Source: Profundicola chukchiensis
GTDB taxonomy: Bacteria; Bacteroidota; Bacteroidia; Flavobacteriales; Weeksellaceae
Direction: 5' to 3'
Length of the DNA: 64,000 bases
Assembly (NCBI RefSeq): GCF_029664245.1
Contig: NZ_JANAIE010000004.1
Location: 1-64,000 of the forward strand
The number at the start of each line of letters is the position of its first letter. Position 1 is the stretch's first letter. Position numbers and translations under genes: made by a program. Shown here one piece after another: positions 7,189 through 16,341 of this stretch. Under the pieces are notes generated by a model. It made no database searches and was not told the origin of the DNA. It was given only the letters and a program-made list of their open reading frames with translations.

Positions 7189-8877
7189 CCTAATAAGCTT
7201 CTTATACTTAATACGCTGAGGAATTATATCTCCACCCAAACGTTTCTTCTTATTCTCTTCGTAATCACTAAAGCTACCTTCAAAATAGTACACCTCAGAA
7301 TTACCTTCAAAAGCAAGAATATGCGTACAAACTCTGTCTAAAAACCAACGGTCGTGACTAATAATCACCGCACAACCCGCAAAGTTTTCTAAACCTTCTT
7401 CCAAAGCTCTCAAAGTGTTGATGTCCAAGTCGTTCGTAGGCTCATCCAAAAGTAATACGTTACCTTCTTCTTTCAATGTCATTGCCAAGTGAAGTCTGTT
7501 TCTTTCACCACCTGAAAGCATAGAAACTTTCTTGTTTTGCTCACTACCACTGAAATTAAATCTACTCAAATAAGCGCGAGAATTAACCTGTCTTCCGCCC
7601 ATCATTATCAATTCCTGACCATCGCTAAAGTTCTCCCAAATAGACTTATCAGGGTCAATATTACTATGCGTTTGGTCTACATAAGCCAACTTAGCTGTTT
7701 CTCCCACTTCAAACGTACCTTTATCAGGAGTTTCTTCTCCCATGATCATCTTGAAAATCGTGGTTTTACCCGCACCATTCGGCCCGATAATACCTACAAT
7801 TCCCGCTTGCGGAAGTTTAAAGTTTAAGTTGTCATATAATAATTTATCACCAAATGCCTTAGAAACATCTTTGGCTTCAATGACATTTGTTCCTAAACGA
7901 GGACCATTCGGGATATAAATCTCTAATTTCTCGTCCAGTTGTTTTTGATCTTGATTCACTAATTTGTCATAATTCGCCAAACGAGCTTTTTGTTTCGCCT
8001 GCTTACCTTTCGGTGCCATACGAACCCATTCCAACTCTCGCTCAAGCGTTTTCTGACGTTTGCTAGCTGTTTTTTGCTCCAATGCTAAACGCTTAGACTT
8101 CTGATCCAACCAAGAAGAGTAGTTCCCTTTCCATGGAATACCCTCGCCACGGTCTAGCTCTAGAATCCAACCTGCCACATTATCCAAGAAATATCTATCG
8201 TGGGTAACTGCAATCACAGTTCCCTTATACTGCGACAAATGATGCTCTAACCAGTGAACACTCTCGGCATCCAAGTGGTTGGTAGGCTCATCCAATAACA
8301 AGATATCCGGCTCTCTCAACAAAAGACGACACAAAGCAACACGTCTGCGCTCACCACCCGACAATACGCTGATTGGTTTATCAGGCTCAGGCGTACGCAA
8401 AGCATCCATCGCAATCTCCAGTTTCGTGTCCAATTCCCATGCATTCGAAGCGTCGATTTGATCCTGCAACTTCGCCTGCTTGTTCATCAGTTCCTCCATC
8501 TTTTCAGGATTCTCATACACCTCTGGCAAACCAAACATATCGTTGATTTTGTTGTACTCGTCCAACACGTCTACAATCTCCTGAACCCCTTCTTTCACTA
8601 CCTCTAGCACCGTTTTAGACTCATCTAATTTCGGCTCTTGCTCTAGGTAACCCACCGAATAACCCGGCTGAAAAGAGATGTCCCCCTGAAAGTTCTTCTC
8701 TTCCCCTGCAATAATTCTCAACAAGGTAGATTTTCCACTACCATTCAGTCCTAAAATCCCAATTTTAGCACCATAGAAAAAACTTAAATAAATATTTTTA
8801 AGCACCGGAGTCTGAGCGTTTTGATACGTCTTAGTAATCCCGGTCATTGAGAAAATTATCTTTTTATCGTCTGACAT
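7186..8877 (-). CDS. ettA: Energy-dependent translational throttle EttA (ABC-F ATPase)
   Basis: 563 residues with two ABC domains and no membrane segments. ABC1 has the Walker A GLNGSGKST, signature LSGGERRRVALCR and Walker B LLLDEPTNHLD. A charged linker rich in Lys and Gln follows, then ABC2 with GPNGAGKTT, LSGGERNRLHLAM and LLLDEPTNDLD. ABC-F proteins bind the ribosomal E site; EttA gates translation according to ATP/ADP level. The start at 8877 (MSDDKKIIFSM) was chosen over an in-frame ATG 60 bases upstream, because EttA proteins begin close to this point. Monocistronic by layout. Confidence 0.92.
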   Translation of the reverse strand: MSDDKKIIFSMTGITKTYQNAQTPVLKNIYLSFFYGAKIGILGLNGSGKSTLLRIIAGEEKNFQGDISFQPGYSVGYLEQEPKLDESKTVLEVVKEGVQEIVDVLDEYNKINDMFGLPEVYENPEKMEELMNKQAKLQDQIDASNAWELDTKLEIAMDALRTPEPDKPISVLSGGERRRVALCRLLLREPDILLLDEPTNHLDAESVHWLEHHLSQYKGTVIAVTHDRYFLDNVAGWILELDRGEGIPWKGNYSSWLDQKSKRLALEQKTASKRQKTLERELEWVRMAPKGKQAKQKARLANYDKLVNQDQKQLDEKLEIYIPNGPRLGTNVIEAKDVSKAFGDKLLYDNLNFKLPQAGIVGIIGPNGAGKTTIFKMIMGEETPDKGTFEVGETAKLAYVDQTHSNIDPDKSIWENFSDGQELIMMGGRQVNSRAYLSRFNFSGSEQNKKVSMLSGGERNRLHLAMTLKEEGNVLLLDEPTNDLDINTLRALEEGLENFAGCAVIISHDRWFLDRVCTHILAFEGNSEVYYFEGSFSDYEENKKKRLGGDIIPQRIKYKKLIR

Positions 8878-8937
8878 AAATATGTGTAATTTAAAAGTTG
8901 GAAGATACGCCACAAATCTCGAAATCACAAGCAACAT

Positions 8938-9185
8938 AGCTTATTTCGATTTCGCCAAATCAGCAAGGGCTCGAAGGTCTTTTACAGATTAGCTATTATT
9001 TTGTGAAGTAGTTTTATGAGGAGCAGAAACCCGCTTTTCGTTGCAACTCCTCGTTTTATTGAGGAAAAACAATCTCCGTCTGCGGAGCTTCCTTTGGTCG
9101 CTCGCATCCGTTCGTTGTTTTTAGCCCAATAAAACTGTGGGGTTTCCACTGCAATCGGGGCTAGGCTAACGCTTAGCAATTAAGG
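8938..9185 (-). repeat. Structured, repeat-like extragenic element
   Basis: No credible protein. The wording (tagcccaataaaac, gttgcaactcctcg, gcagaaacccgctttt) resembles sequences I remember from intergenic regions of other flavobacteria, so a dispersed element or structured RNA is suspected. Pairings visible: caataaaac (9127-9135) with gttttattg (9053-9061), and gaggag (9018-9023) with ctcctc (9047-9052); also ctccg/cggag in 'ctccgtctgcggag' near 9075. GC content is higher than in its surroundings. Copy number cannot be judged here. Confidence 0.5.
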
Positions 9186-9245
9186 GATAAAAAAATAACC
9201 GCAATTTGCATAGCGGTTATTTTGAATTGATTGTGTTTGGAAATA

Positions 9246-9752
9246 TTATAAGGCAGCTCCTAAAATTAATCCTAATGTAACAACTCCTATGGGAATTAAT
9301 ATCTTTCCTAAACCGCCCTTATTGTTTGATGTCAATATGGTTGGTTGGTTATTTTCTGCCTTTTGAAGATAGCTTGGCTGAACCTCTAAATACTTAATAT
9401 CACTTTCTTCCATTTGTCTGAAGTTTTTATAAGTAGCGGTCCATCCATAAACAGTAAGTTCTGTTTTATTATTTGTGGTGGTTGATTCAAAAGTAGGTTC
9501 AACTAACACATCAGCGTTTTTTTCCTTTAATAACTCTCTAACAACATTGTTTTTAGCAGATTCTAAAGATTCTAACTTCGTAAAAGTTGCAGTTTTCGAA
9601 ACCTTAGTGTCATTTACTACCAAATCAGCAATCACAGGTTTATGAATAACTCCTGCACCAACGATATCCATTGTTTTAGATGTCCCAGTTTTAACTGTTG
9701 AACATGACATCAACATTAAATTTGCTAATAATATAATTACAATTGCTCTCAT
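9246..9752 (-). CDS. Lipoprotein with C-terminal membrane segment, tandem paralog A
   Basis: 168 residues. The N-terminus is a lipoprotein signal (MRAIVIILLANLMLMSC, Cys17). It shares KTGTSKTMDIVGAGVIHKP, KNNVVRELLKE, NADVLVEPTFESTTT and YGWTATYKNFRQMEESDIK with the neighbour at 9768-10202, so the two are a tandem duplication. It differs by a C-terminal extension ending in a hydrophobic segment (ILIPIGVVTLGLILGAAL) that the neighbour lacks. Function unknown; related short lipoproteins are common in Flavobacteriia. The 15-base gap to the upstream sister suggests co-transcription. Confidence 0.75.
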   Translation of the reverse strand: MRAIVIILLANLMLMSCSTVKTGTSKTMDIVGAGVIHKPVIADLVVNDTKVSKTATFTKLESLESAKNNVVRELLKEKNADVLVEPTFESTTTNNKTELTVYGWTATYKNFRQMEESDIKYLEVQPSYLQKAENNQPTILTSNNKGGLGKILIPIGVVTLGLILGAAL

Positions 9753-9767
9753 GTGTAATGCTTTAAA

Positions 9768-10202
9768 TTATTTTTTAAATGTTGATAATACAGATTGTGA
9801 AGCTTCAGCTTTTTGAATAAAGCTTGGACGAACTTCTAAAAATTTAATATCACTTTCCTCCATCTGTCTGAAGTTCTTGTAAGTTGCTGTCCATCCATAT
9901 ACAGTTAATTCTGTTTTACCAGCTGTAGTAGTAGATTCAAAGGTTGGCTCAACTAAAACATCCGCATTGTGTTCTTTTAATAACTCTCTTACAACATTGT
10001 TTTTTGCAGCTTCTAGGGTTTCCATCTTTGTGAAAGTAACCGTCTTAGATACTTTTCTCTGACTTACAGTTAAGTCTGCAATCACTGGTTTGTGAATTAC
10101 TCCAGCTCCAACAATATCCATTGTTTTAGATGTTCCTGTTTTAACGGTTGAACAAGAAGCTAAACTAAATACTACTAAAGCAGTTGTTAAAATTTTCCTC
10201 AT
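9768..10202 (-). CDS. Lipoprotein, tandem paralog B
   Basis: 144 residues with a lipoprotein signal (MRKILTTALVVFSLASC, Cys17). Nearly identical to the first 140 or so residues of the next gene through the KTMDIVGAGVIHKP and NADVLVEPTFESTTT blocks, but it ends after FIQKAEASQSV without a membrane tail. It is transcribed first, and the sister follows 15 bases later. The conserved Tyr/Trp/Phe-rich block (YGWTATYKNF) hints at a small beta-rich domain; the role is unknown. Confidence 0.75.
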   Translation of the reverse strand: MRKILTTALVVFSLASCSTVKTGTSKTMDIVGAGVIHKPVIADLTVSQRKVSKTVTFTKMETLEAAKNNVVRELLKEHNADVLVEPTFESTTTAGKTELTVYGWTATYKNFRQMEESDIKFLEVRPSFIQKAEASQSVLSTFKK

Positions 10203-10496
10203 TTAAATTGATTTTTTAAGATTAAGTTAACAATGTTAAAAATATTTTAACATTTTTCCTAATTTTAAAATTCAATTTTATTTCAATAATAAATAGCTAA
10301 CATTGCTTTTTTAACATAAATAATTGATTTACAGAAATCCTTGTGATTAGAATTTTTTAAAGAAAATTTATGGTGTCTATGATTATAATTAAGCTCGTAT
10401 ATAAACATGCTTGTCAATAATCCAGCAAAACCTATGAATTTTATTTTCATAGCTTTACCACTCCAAACGATGGGAAGTTTTTAATAAATAACTTTG
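10203..10496. other. Divergent intergenic region
   Basis: 294 AT-rich bases between the lipoprotein pair (minus) and the GreA/GreB-like gene (plus). Both promoters should lie here. I see no full TTG-N19-TAnnTTTG match, no terminator and no ORF. Confidence 0.4.
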
Positions 10497-10946
10497 ATGA
10501 ACCTTAAACAAGAATTATATAATTATTGCCTAGCCGATGTCAACCGACGAATGGCTATCAGCGAGAAAGGGCTGCAGCAACTTCAAGAGAGTCTATCTTC
10601 AGAAACCAAAAGTTCTGCTGGTGATAAGCACGAAACAGGACGTGCGATGATTCAGTTAGAACGAGAGCAGCTTGGGAATCAATTGGCTAATATTGAAGCG
10701 GAAAAAGAAATCATTCTTAAAATTGATCCTAGTAGCAAGTCGCAAATAATAGGTTTAGGTGCTGTCGTGCTAACATCACAACATCATTATTTTATAGCTA
10801 CCAGCATCGGGAAAATCCGCATAAATAATACTGATTACTACGCACTTTCATTAGAGTCACCTATCGGACAATTGCTTTCCGGGAAAAGAGTAGGAGATAA
10901 GTTCGTTTTTAGAAATCAAGAGATTGAAATACTTGAGGTTTTGTAA
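10497..10946 (+). CDS. GreA/GreB-family-like protein
   Basis: 149 residues: an N-terminal helical region with the pattern SSETKSSAGDKHETGRAMIQLERE (about 34-57), then a small beta-rich C-terminal half ending SPIGQLLSGKRVGDKFVF. The last block is typical of the GreA/GreB C-terminal domain, which binds RNA polymerase. Bacteroidota versions are often mislabelled '3-oxoacyl-ACP synthase'. The acidic tip residues of true GreA are not obvious, so transcript-cleavage activity is uncertain. Start: an ATG at 10497, with a TTG directly before it; the ATG is preferred. Confidence 0.7.
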   Translation: MNLKQELYNYCLADVNRRMAISEKGLQQLQESLSSETKSSAGDKHETGRAMIQLEREQLGNQLANIEAEKEIILKIDPSSKSQIIGLGAVVLTSQHHYFIATSIGKIRINNTDYYALSLESPIGQLLSGKRVGDKFVFRNQEIEILEVL

Positions 10947-10957
10947 ATGGTAGGTGG

Positions 10958-10988
10958 TAGTTAGTAGTTAGTAGTTAGTAGTTAGTAG
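10958..10988 (+). repeat. TAGTTAG heptamer repeat after a stop codon
   Basis: Four exact TAGTTAG units and a partial fifth (TAG), starting 12 bases after the TAA of the GreA/GreB-like gene, followed by looser units (tagaagg, tatttag, tagaaag). With a 7-base period, TAG appears in all three frames within 21 bases. Confidence 0.8.
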
Positions 10989-11049
10989 AAGGTATTTAGT
11001 AGAAAGGTTTTTTAATAACCCATTAGACCTTTAAAGATATATAAATAAA

Positions 11050-11073
11050 AAAGCCACCTATTGAGGTGGCTTT
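11050..11073. terminator. Bidirectional hairpin terminator
   Basis: A 10-bp stem, aaagccacct (11050-11059) with aggtggcttt (11064-11073), and loop attg. It has an A-run on the left and T-rich sequence on the right, and lies between the convergent genes ending at 10946 and 11098, so it can serve both. Confidence 0.85.
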
Positions 11074-11097
11074 CATTTAAGTTTATAAAACTAAAAC

Positions 11098-13191
11098 TTA
11101 CTTCTTCATTACTTTGTGTGAAGTAGTTTTTCCATCGATGCTTACTTGCATTATATAGTTTCCAGCTTTTAAACCACCTAAACTAATTTGTGCATCTGTT
11201 GCATCTACTTTCATGCTCTTAACTGTCTGACCTAACATATTGTAGATAACAACGCTCTCGATATTCTTAGAAGATTTTAAGAAAATATCGTTAGTTGTTG
11301 GGTTAGGGTAGAAGTTGAAATCATTTGCTTTAACCTCTACTGTGCTCATGCTTGCAGCAGTTACGTTAATCGTGTAATCTTCTGCTTGACCATAGTTAGA
11401 TCCTGGACTACAAGAATCATTCGCATAATCTCCTCCTGTACTTGTATATCTTTTGATAACTCTCATTCGTGTAGGACCTGCAAGAGCATTCTCTGGAACT
11501 TGAATTTCACCTACCGCTTGAATTCCATCTGCACCTGTAGAATCATCAAGAACTCCGATTTCATATCTTTCGTCCTCGTTATTCAATTCACCATCTTGGT
11601 TCCAGTCGATAAAGATTGTAAAGCTATTGGTGTAACCATCTGTATTACCTTCTAAAATAGCAGAATAAGTTTGACCAGCAGTCATTTCACCTACAATAGA
11701 AGTAAAGTCTTCGTGTGCTGGTGATGAGTTTAATCCAGAATCTGATACATTATAAATTCCAGCTACATCTACTAAAGTAATTGGCTCAACTACCAAAGTA
11801 TAATCAATAGGTCCACAATATGGATAAGGGAATGGTGCGTTAACTGTAGTAGCTGTTACATCAATCGTATAGTCCTCAGCCTGTCCCCAAGCAAATCCTG
11901 TACATGCATCTATAGAGAAATCAGTTCCTAAGGTTTTCATTACGCGCATTCTTGTTTGACCATGCAATACACCTGCTGGTACAACGATGTTACCACTTAC
12001 TTGGTTGTTGTCATTACCATTTGAATTGTAAATCGTTCCGATTTCATATCGCTCCTCTGCATTATTGAATTCACCATCTTGATTCCAGTCAATAAAAACA
12101 GTAAATGTATTGGCATTGTCTCCGTTGGTATTTCCTTCTAAAGTTATTGGATAAGTTTCACCTTCAACCATATTTCCAACAATAGCCGTGAAATCTTCAT
12201 GGATTACGTTGTCTTCAACTTCAGCGCTGCTTCGGTTGCTAATATTCGAAACTTCAACTAAAGTAATAGGTTCAACAGCTAGAAAATCTGTTTCGCAATA
12301 AGGTGCTGGGAAAGTATGGCCAGCTGTAATCTCACCATGTAAAATGAATGGCATTCCTTGTGGTGTTCCTGTTCCACTGTCTAAAGTTTGAACAAAATAA
12401 ATTTCATTATCTACCACGTTTCTTTGGATTGCATTTCCTGTAGTGGTTTCTCCTAAAATTACAACCGGTGGAACATAAGGTCCTGAAGCTCCAACTCCAG
12501 CAAAAGTATACTCAATCCAGTAAGTTCCTGCTGTTAAAGATAAACCTGGAGTTGCTGCTGTTACTTTTTGAATCTCACGATTCGTAGCTTCCATATCAGT
12601 TTCAACCACGCGATTCGCACCTGAATAACTTACGCCACTAATGACATTGGTTGTAAGATCTCCCCAAATAACACTAGCTCCTTGGCTAGGGTTTCCATCC
12701 CAAATTTGAATAAATACAGAAGTGATAGAAGGCGTAATAGATCCTGTTTGATAAGCAAACAAGTCAATCGCTGTGATGTCTGCATCATTATTTAATACAA
12801 AATCATCTGCTACAGTCGTGTTGTTAGCTGCCTTTGCTTCAGAACCAATGGAGTTCATGCCCAATGCAACGGATTCTAAAACACTTTTCTTTGGTGTTCC
12901 ATTCACGTTCCAATAAGGACCATTGAAATATAACATAGTACGAGAAGTCATCTCGCTATCCACAAAGCCCGACGTTGGGAAATTAACTTGTGGCTGATTT
13001 GGGTTTAAAGGGTTAGTACCTTGTTGGCTGGTTCTAGATAAAACATGCTGATTAGAGATAGTTTCGGCAACGCTCATGTTTTGATAACTCGTTGCATCAG
13101 TAAACTCTCTGCTCTGATGTTGTGCCTGCACCTGGCTCAAGCCTAGAGTGCAATACGAAAGACATAGTAAAAGTGTAAATCTTTTCATCAT
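11098..13191 (-). CDS. Secreted GEVED-domain protein with type IX sorting tail
   Basis: 697 residues. A Sec signal (about 1-23) is followed by a region of about 300 residues that I cannot assign. Two GEVED-type repeats come next (about 320-445 and 480-615), each with 'FIDWNQDGE' and 'GQAEDYTI', a pattern found in many secreted Bacteroidota proteins and possibly calcium-binding. The last 75 residues (FYPNP... to VMKK) are a T9SS type A sorting domain, which directs export across the outer membrane and usually attachment to the cell surface. No catalytic domain was recognised, so a surface adhesin-like role is a guess. Confidence 0.85.
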   Translation of the reverse strand: MMKRFTLLLCLSYCTLGLSQVQAQHQSREFTDATSYQNMSVAETISNQHVLSRTSQQGTNPLNPNQPQVNFPTSGFVDSEMTSRTMLYFNGPYWNVNGTPKKSVLESVALGMNSIGSEAKAANNTTVADDFVLNNDADITAIDLFAYQTGSITPSITSVFIQIWDGNPSQGASVIWGDLTTNVISGVSYSGANRVVETDMEATNREIQKVTAATPGLSLTAGTYWIEYTFAGVGASGPYVPPVVILGETTTGNAIQRNVVDNEIYFVQTLDSGTGTPQGMPFILHGEITAGHTFPAPYCETDFLAVEPITLVEVSNISNRSSAEVEDNVIHEDFTAIVGNMVEGETYPITLEGNTNGDNANTFTVFIDWNQDGEFNNAEERYEIGTIYNSNGNDNNQVSGNIVVPAGVLHGQTRMRVMKTLGTDFSIDACTGFAWGQAEDYTIDVTATTVNAPFPYPYCGPIDYTLVVEPITLVDVAGIYNVSDSGLNSSPAHEDFTSIVGEMTAGQTYSAILEGNTDGYTNSFTIFIDWNQDGELNNEDERYEIGVLDDSTGADGIQAVGEIQVPENALAGPTRMRVIKRYTSTGGDYANDSCSPGSNYGQAEDYTINVTAASMSTVEVKANDFNFYPNPTTNDIFLKSSKNIESVVIYNMLGQTVKSMKVDATDAQISLGGLKAGNYIMQVSIDGKTTSHKVMKK

Positions 13192-13514
13192 TAATATTAT
13201 TTGATTTTTTGAATGGGCTAAAAATAGAAAATATAAAATGAATATCCCTAATCAAATTATGAAAAGTTTAACACAAGCTAAGATTGCTTAGTATTATCTA
13301 TGTTTACTGCGTCTGAAATTATTAAAAACGATTGAAACTTGTGCGATGCTTTAACTAAAAGAGGTTCAGGGTGTTTTACTATCTTCTTTCTTTTTTAAGA
13401 TAAAAGATATTCATGTTGATAAAAAAACAGTATTAGGAATTTTAAAAATGTAAATGACCTTAGTGCTTTTCGAATTAAAGTCTATCAGATTTATAGATTA
13501 TGTTTTAAGTTAAT
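13192..13514. other. 323-base intergenic region
   Basis: AT-rich spacer between two minus-strand genes. It must hold the promoter of the GEVED protein and the 3' end of the SDR transcript. I see no convincing hairpin, promoter match or ORF. Confidence 0.4.
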
Positions 13515-14948
13515 TTATTTTCCAGTTGCCAAACGTTTGACCATCCCTTTAAAAATAACCCCATGAAAGGGTAGAACAGCATACCAATACATTCTTCCCC
13601 AAAGACCTTTGGGTCTGAATACTGCCTTTTGCCATAGCTTTCCTCTATAAAGTTTGAACATCAGCCATGCTTCGCCTGGAAGTTTCATCTCTGCAAATAA
13701 AATCAATTTTCCCTCTTCTTTATTGGCATACAAAACACGCCAAAAATCAACAGCATCTCCATCATGTAATTGGCTTGGATGTCGTCGTCCTCTTCTTAGA
13801 CCAGGGCCACCCACCATTTGATCTAAAAATCCTCTTATTTTCCATAATCTTTGACCATACCAGCCTTGTTCTCCACCGATACTAAAAACTCGCTCTAAAC
13901 ATTCCTCATAAGAATAATAGGTGTGCTTTCTCAAATCTGTAAAACAACCATCTCTAGGCACCTCCATGAACTGTTTTAAATTGGTGTCATTCCTGCTGCT
14001 GATAAAACTATCTTTCCAGCTAGAAACAATTTCATGCGCCTGAATTTTAGAAAGAGTTCTCTCTAGCGCTTCACGATAGGGAATAGGTTGTACGCCGGTG
14101 ATTTCCTTAATTTTATTTAAACTTTCGGGCCTGCAAATCACTTCTATTTTCATGCTATCTACCAAGGACGAAGCTAACTTGTAAGAAGTTGAGGTAACAA
14201 AATACAACCAATAAGAAGACATTTTGGGTGTCATCACAGGAAGTGTGAAAATCTTTCTGCTTAAACCTCTAACCGACGCGTACTCCATCAACATTTCCTT
14301 ATAAGTCAAGATGTCATCACAACCCACATCGAAGTTTTGATTGTAGGTTTCTTTATTAAATAAAGACTTTATTAGAAAATCTAAAACATTGGCAATTCCT
14401 AATGGTTGACATTTGGTATTTAACCATTTAGGCGTAACCATTAACGGCAGTTTTTCGACTAAATCTCTAATGATTTCAAACGATGCACTACCAGATCCAA
14501 TGATGATTCCAGCGCGTAAGGCGGTGAAATTAAACTTTCCATTGGATAGGATTTTTTCTACCATTAATCTGGAATCCAGATGTTTAGATAGTTTATCCTG
14601 ATTGGCTAACCCCGTTAAATAAATCGTATGCTCACAATTGGTCTCATTTACGACTTCCACAAAATTCTCTGCACAAGTGCGTTCCATTTCCTCATAATCG
14701 TTGCTGCCGCTCATCGAGTGCATCAGATAATAAGCGCCATCAATGTCTTTGGGAATACTGCCTAGTGTGGATTTGTCTAAAAAATCAGCTTCTATAACTT
14801 CAATTTGATCTTTGGAAATACCATCTGGATAATCAAATCTATCGGCATCACGCGTACAGCAAATCACTTTGTAGCCTTGTGAAGCAATAACGCTGATCAT
14901 TCGTTTTCCGATATATCCTGTAGATCCAGTTAGAAGTATTTTTTTCAT
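13515..14948 (-). CDS. SDR oxidoreductase with DUF2867 C-terminal domain
   Basis: 477 residues. Residues 5-15 (LTGSTGYIGKR) are the glycine-rich NAD(P) loop of an atypical short-chain dehydrogenase, with 'YYLMHSMSG' after it. From about residue 300 the sequence changes to a DUF2867-type domain (GGEQGWYGQRLWKIRG, FRPKGLWGRMYWYAVLPFHG). The substrate is unknown. It is the last gene of a group with the AarF-like kinase (14995-16314) and the TetR-like regulator (16342-16992), a grouping I recall from other flavobacteria, sometimes near photolyase genes. Confidence 0.85.
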   Translation of the reverse strand: MKKILLTGSTGYIGKRMISVIASQGYKVICCTRDADRFDYPDGISKDQIEVIEADFLDKSTLGSIPKDIDGAYYLMHSMSGSNDYEEMERTCAENFVEVVNETNCEHTIYLTGLANQDKLSKHLDSRLMVEKILSNGKFNFTALRAGIIIGSGSASFEIIRDLVEKLPLMVTPKWLNTKCQPLGIANVLDFLIKSLFNKETYNQNFDVGCDDILTYKEMLMEYASVRGLSRKIFTLPVMTPKMSSYWLYFVTSTSYKLASSLVDSMKIEVICRPESLNKIKEITGVQPIPYREALERTLSKIQAHEIVSSWKDSFISSRNDTNLKQFMEVPRDGCFTDLRKHTYYSYEECLERVFSIGGEQGWYGQRLWKIRGFLDQMVGGPGLRRGRRHPSQLHDGDAVDFWRVLYANKEEGKLILFAEMKLPGEAWLMFKLYRGKLWQKAVFRPKGLWGRMYWYAVLPFHGVIFKGMVKRLATGK

Positions 14949-14994
14949 AGAAAGTTTGAGTCTTGAATTATATATAATGTTAAATATAGCTGAT

Positions 14995-16314
14995 TTAGCT
15001 TAATTCTGCTGGTAAATACGTCTTAATATTTACATGACTCGCTTTGACATCATGCAGCAAACTGTACAATCCAAAGAATGTTCTGTTCATGTATATAAAG
15101 TGTTCTGAACCTCTATTTCCATTGAACTTTTTAATTTCTCTACTCTTGCCATATTTATCTCCAAGAGAATAAATCTGTTGGAAGAATTCTTCGTCTGCAA
15201 AATCAAAAGTTTCTTCTCTAAATGGTCTAGAAAACAAAGAAATCATTTCGTAAAATAACTTACTAAAGAATTCTAATTCCTCAGCCGAATCATCTTTTCT
15301 CAGAATTTCTAATTCAAACATTTTCTCTTGAAAGATGTTTGGATTGTTGATGTTTTCTGGCTTAATTAATTCAAAATAAGGTGTGTAGAAATCCGATGGA
15401 ATCTGTTTCATGCAACCGAAATCCAAAGCAATTAAATTCCCATCTTTAGAAACCAAGAAGTTCCCCGGATGTGGATCGGCGTGAACTTTTCGCATATTAT
15501 GAATTTGGTGCATATAGAAATTCCACAAGGCTTGTCCGATTTGATTGGCTAAGGCTGGATCAGTATTTTTAGCAGCAAATTCAGATAAATGTTCGCCATG
15601 CATCCAATCCATGGATATAATTCTATCACTGCTCAGTTCGGGATAATAAGTAGGGAATTTCAAATGTTCGATGTGAGAACAGTTTTCTGAAACCTCCATA
15701 CTTTGTTCAACTTCAAGAATATAATTCGTTTCTTCTAAAAGTTTGTTTTCAACTTCTTTAAAGTAACGATCTGAATCTTTGCCTTTTAAATTAAACATGC
15801 GAATGGCAATTGGTTTCACCAAAGCTAAATCAGACGAAACACTATCGGCTACGCCAGGATACTGAATCTTGACCGCCAATTCTTTTCCATCCTTTATGGC
15901 TTTATGTACTTGTCCAATACTTGCGGCATTCACCGATTCAGGATTGAATTCATCATAGATTTCATGAGGTGATTTACCAAAATAGGTCTTGAATGTTTTG
16001 TTGACCAATGGCGCTGAAAGGGGAGGAACAGAAAACTGAGCCAACGAGAATTTATCTACATATTGCTGTGGTAAAATGCTTTTTTCCATGCTCAGCATTT
16101 GTGCCACTTTTAGCGCAGAACCTTTCAAATTCGAAAGTCCGTCGTAGATATCTTCCGCATTGGATTCATTCAACTTAAGTCTAGCATCTTCTTCGCTTTG
16201 GGTAATTTTGTTTTTATAATAATTCAAATAATTCTTGCCGACTTTTGCTCCAGTCGTTACCAGTTTGGTCGCGCGAGATAATTTGGATTTAGGAATACTA
16301 TTAATGGTTTTCAT
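14995..16314 (-). CDS. AarF/UbiB/ABC1-family atypical kinase
   Basis: 439 residues. The family marks are visible: SALKVAQMLSM (the KxGQ-type N-terminal motif, here with VAQ), ASIGQVHKA (nucleotide loop), AVKIQYPGV (lysine), VHADPHPGNFLV and LDFGCMKQIP (catalytic and metal-binding acid residues). UbiB-type proteins support isoprenoid quinone or lipid metabolism. The exact role here is unknown, and no other quinone gene is nearby. It sits between the TetR-like gene (27 bases upstream) and the SDR gene (46 bases downstream). Confidence 0.88.
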   Translation of the reverse strand: MKTINSIPKSKLSRATKLVTTGAKVGKNYLNYYKNKITQSEEDARLKLNESNAEDIYDGLSNLKGSALKVAQMLSMEKSILPQQYVDKFSLAQFSVPPLSAPLVNKTFKTYFGKSPHEIYDEFNPESVNAASIGQVHKAIKDGKELAVKIQYPGVADSVSSDLALVKPIAIRMFNLKGKDSDRYFKEVENKLLEETNYILEVEQSMEVSENCSHIEHLKFPTYYPELSSDRIISMDWMHGEHLSEFAAKNTDPALANQIGQALWNFYMHQIHNMRKVHADPHPGNFLVSKDGNLIALDFGCMKQIPSDFYTPYFELIKPENINNPNIFQEKMFELEILRKDDSAEELEFFSKLFYEMISLFSRPFREETFDFADEEFFQQIYSLGDKYGKSREIKKFNGNRGSEHFIYMNRTFFGLYSLLHDVKASHVNIKTYLPAELS

Positions 16315-16341
16315 AGATTGATTTTTAATGGGAAACTTAGA

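Noticed and set aside
8982-9179. 65-codon minus-strand reading frame
   Set aside because: It lies wholly inside the structured element, has no recognisable domain or ribosome-binding site, and its start is in a repeat-like sequence.
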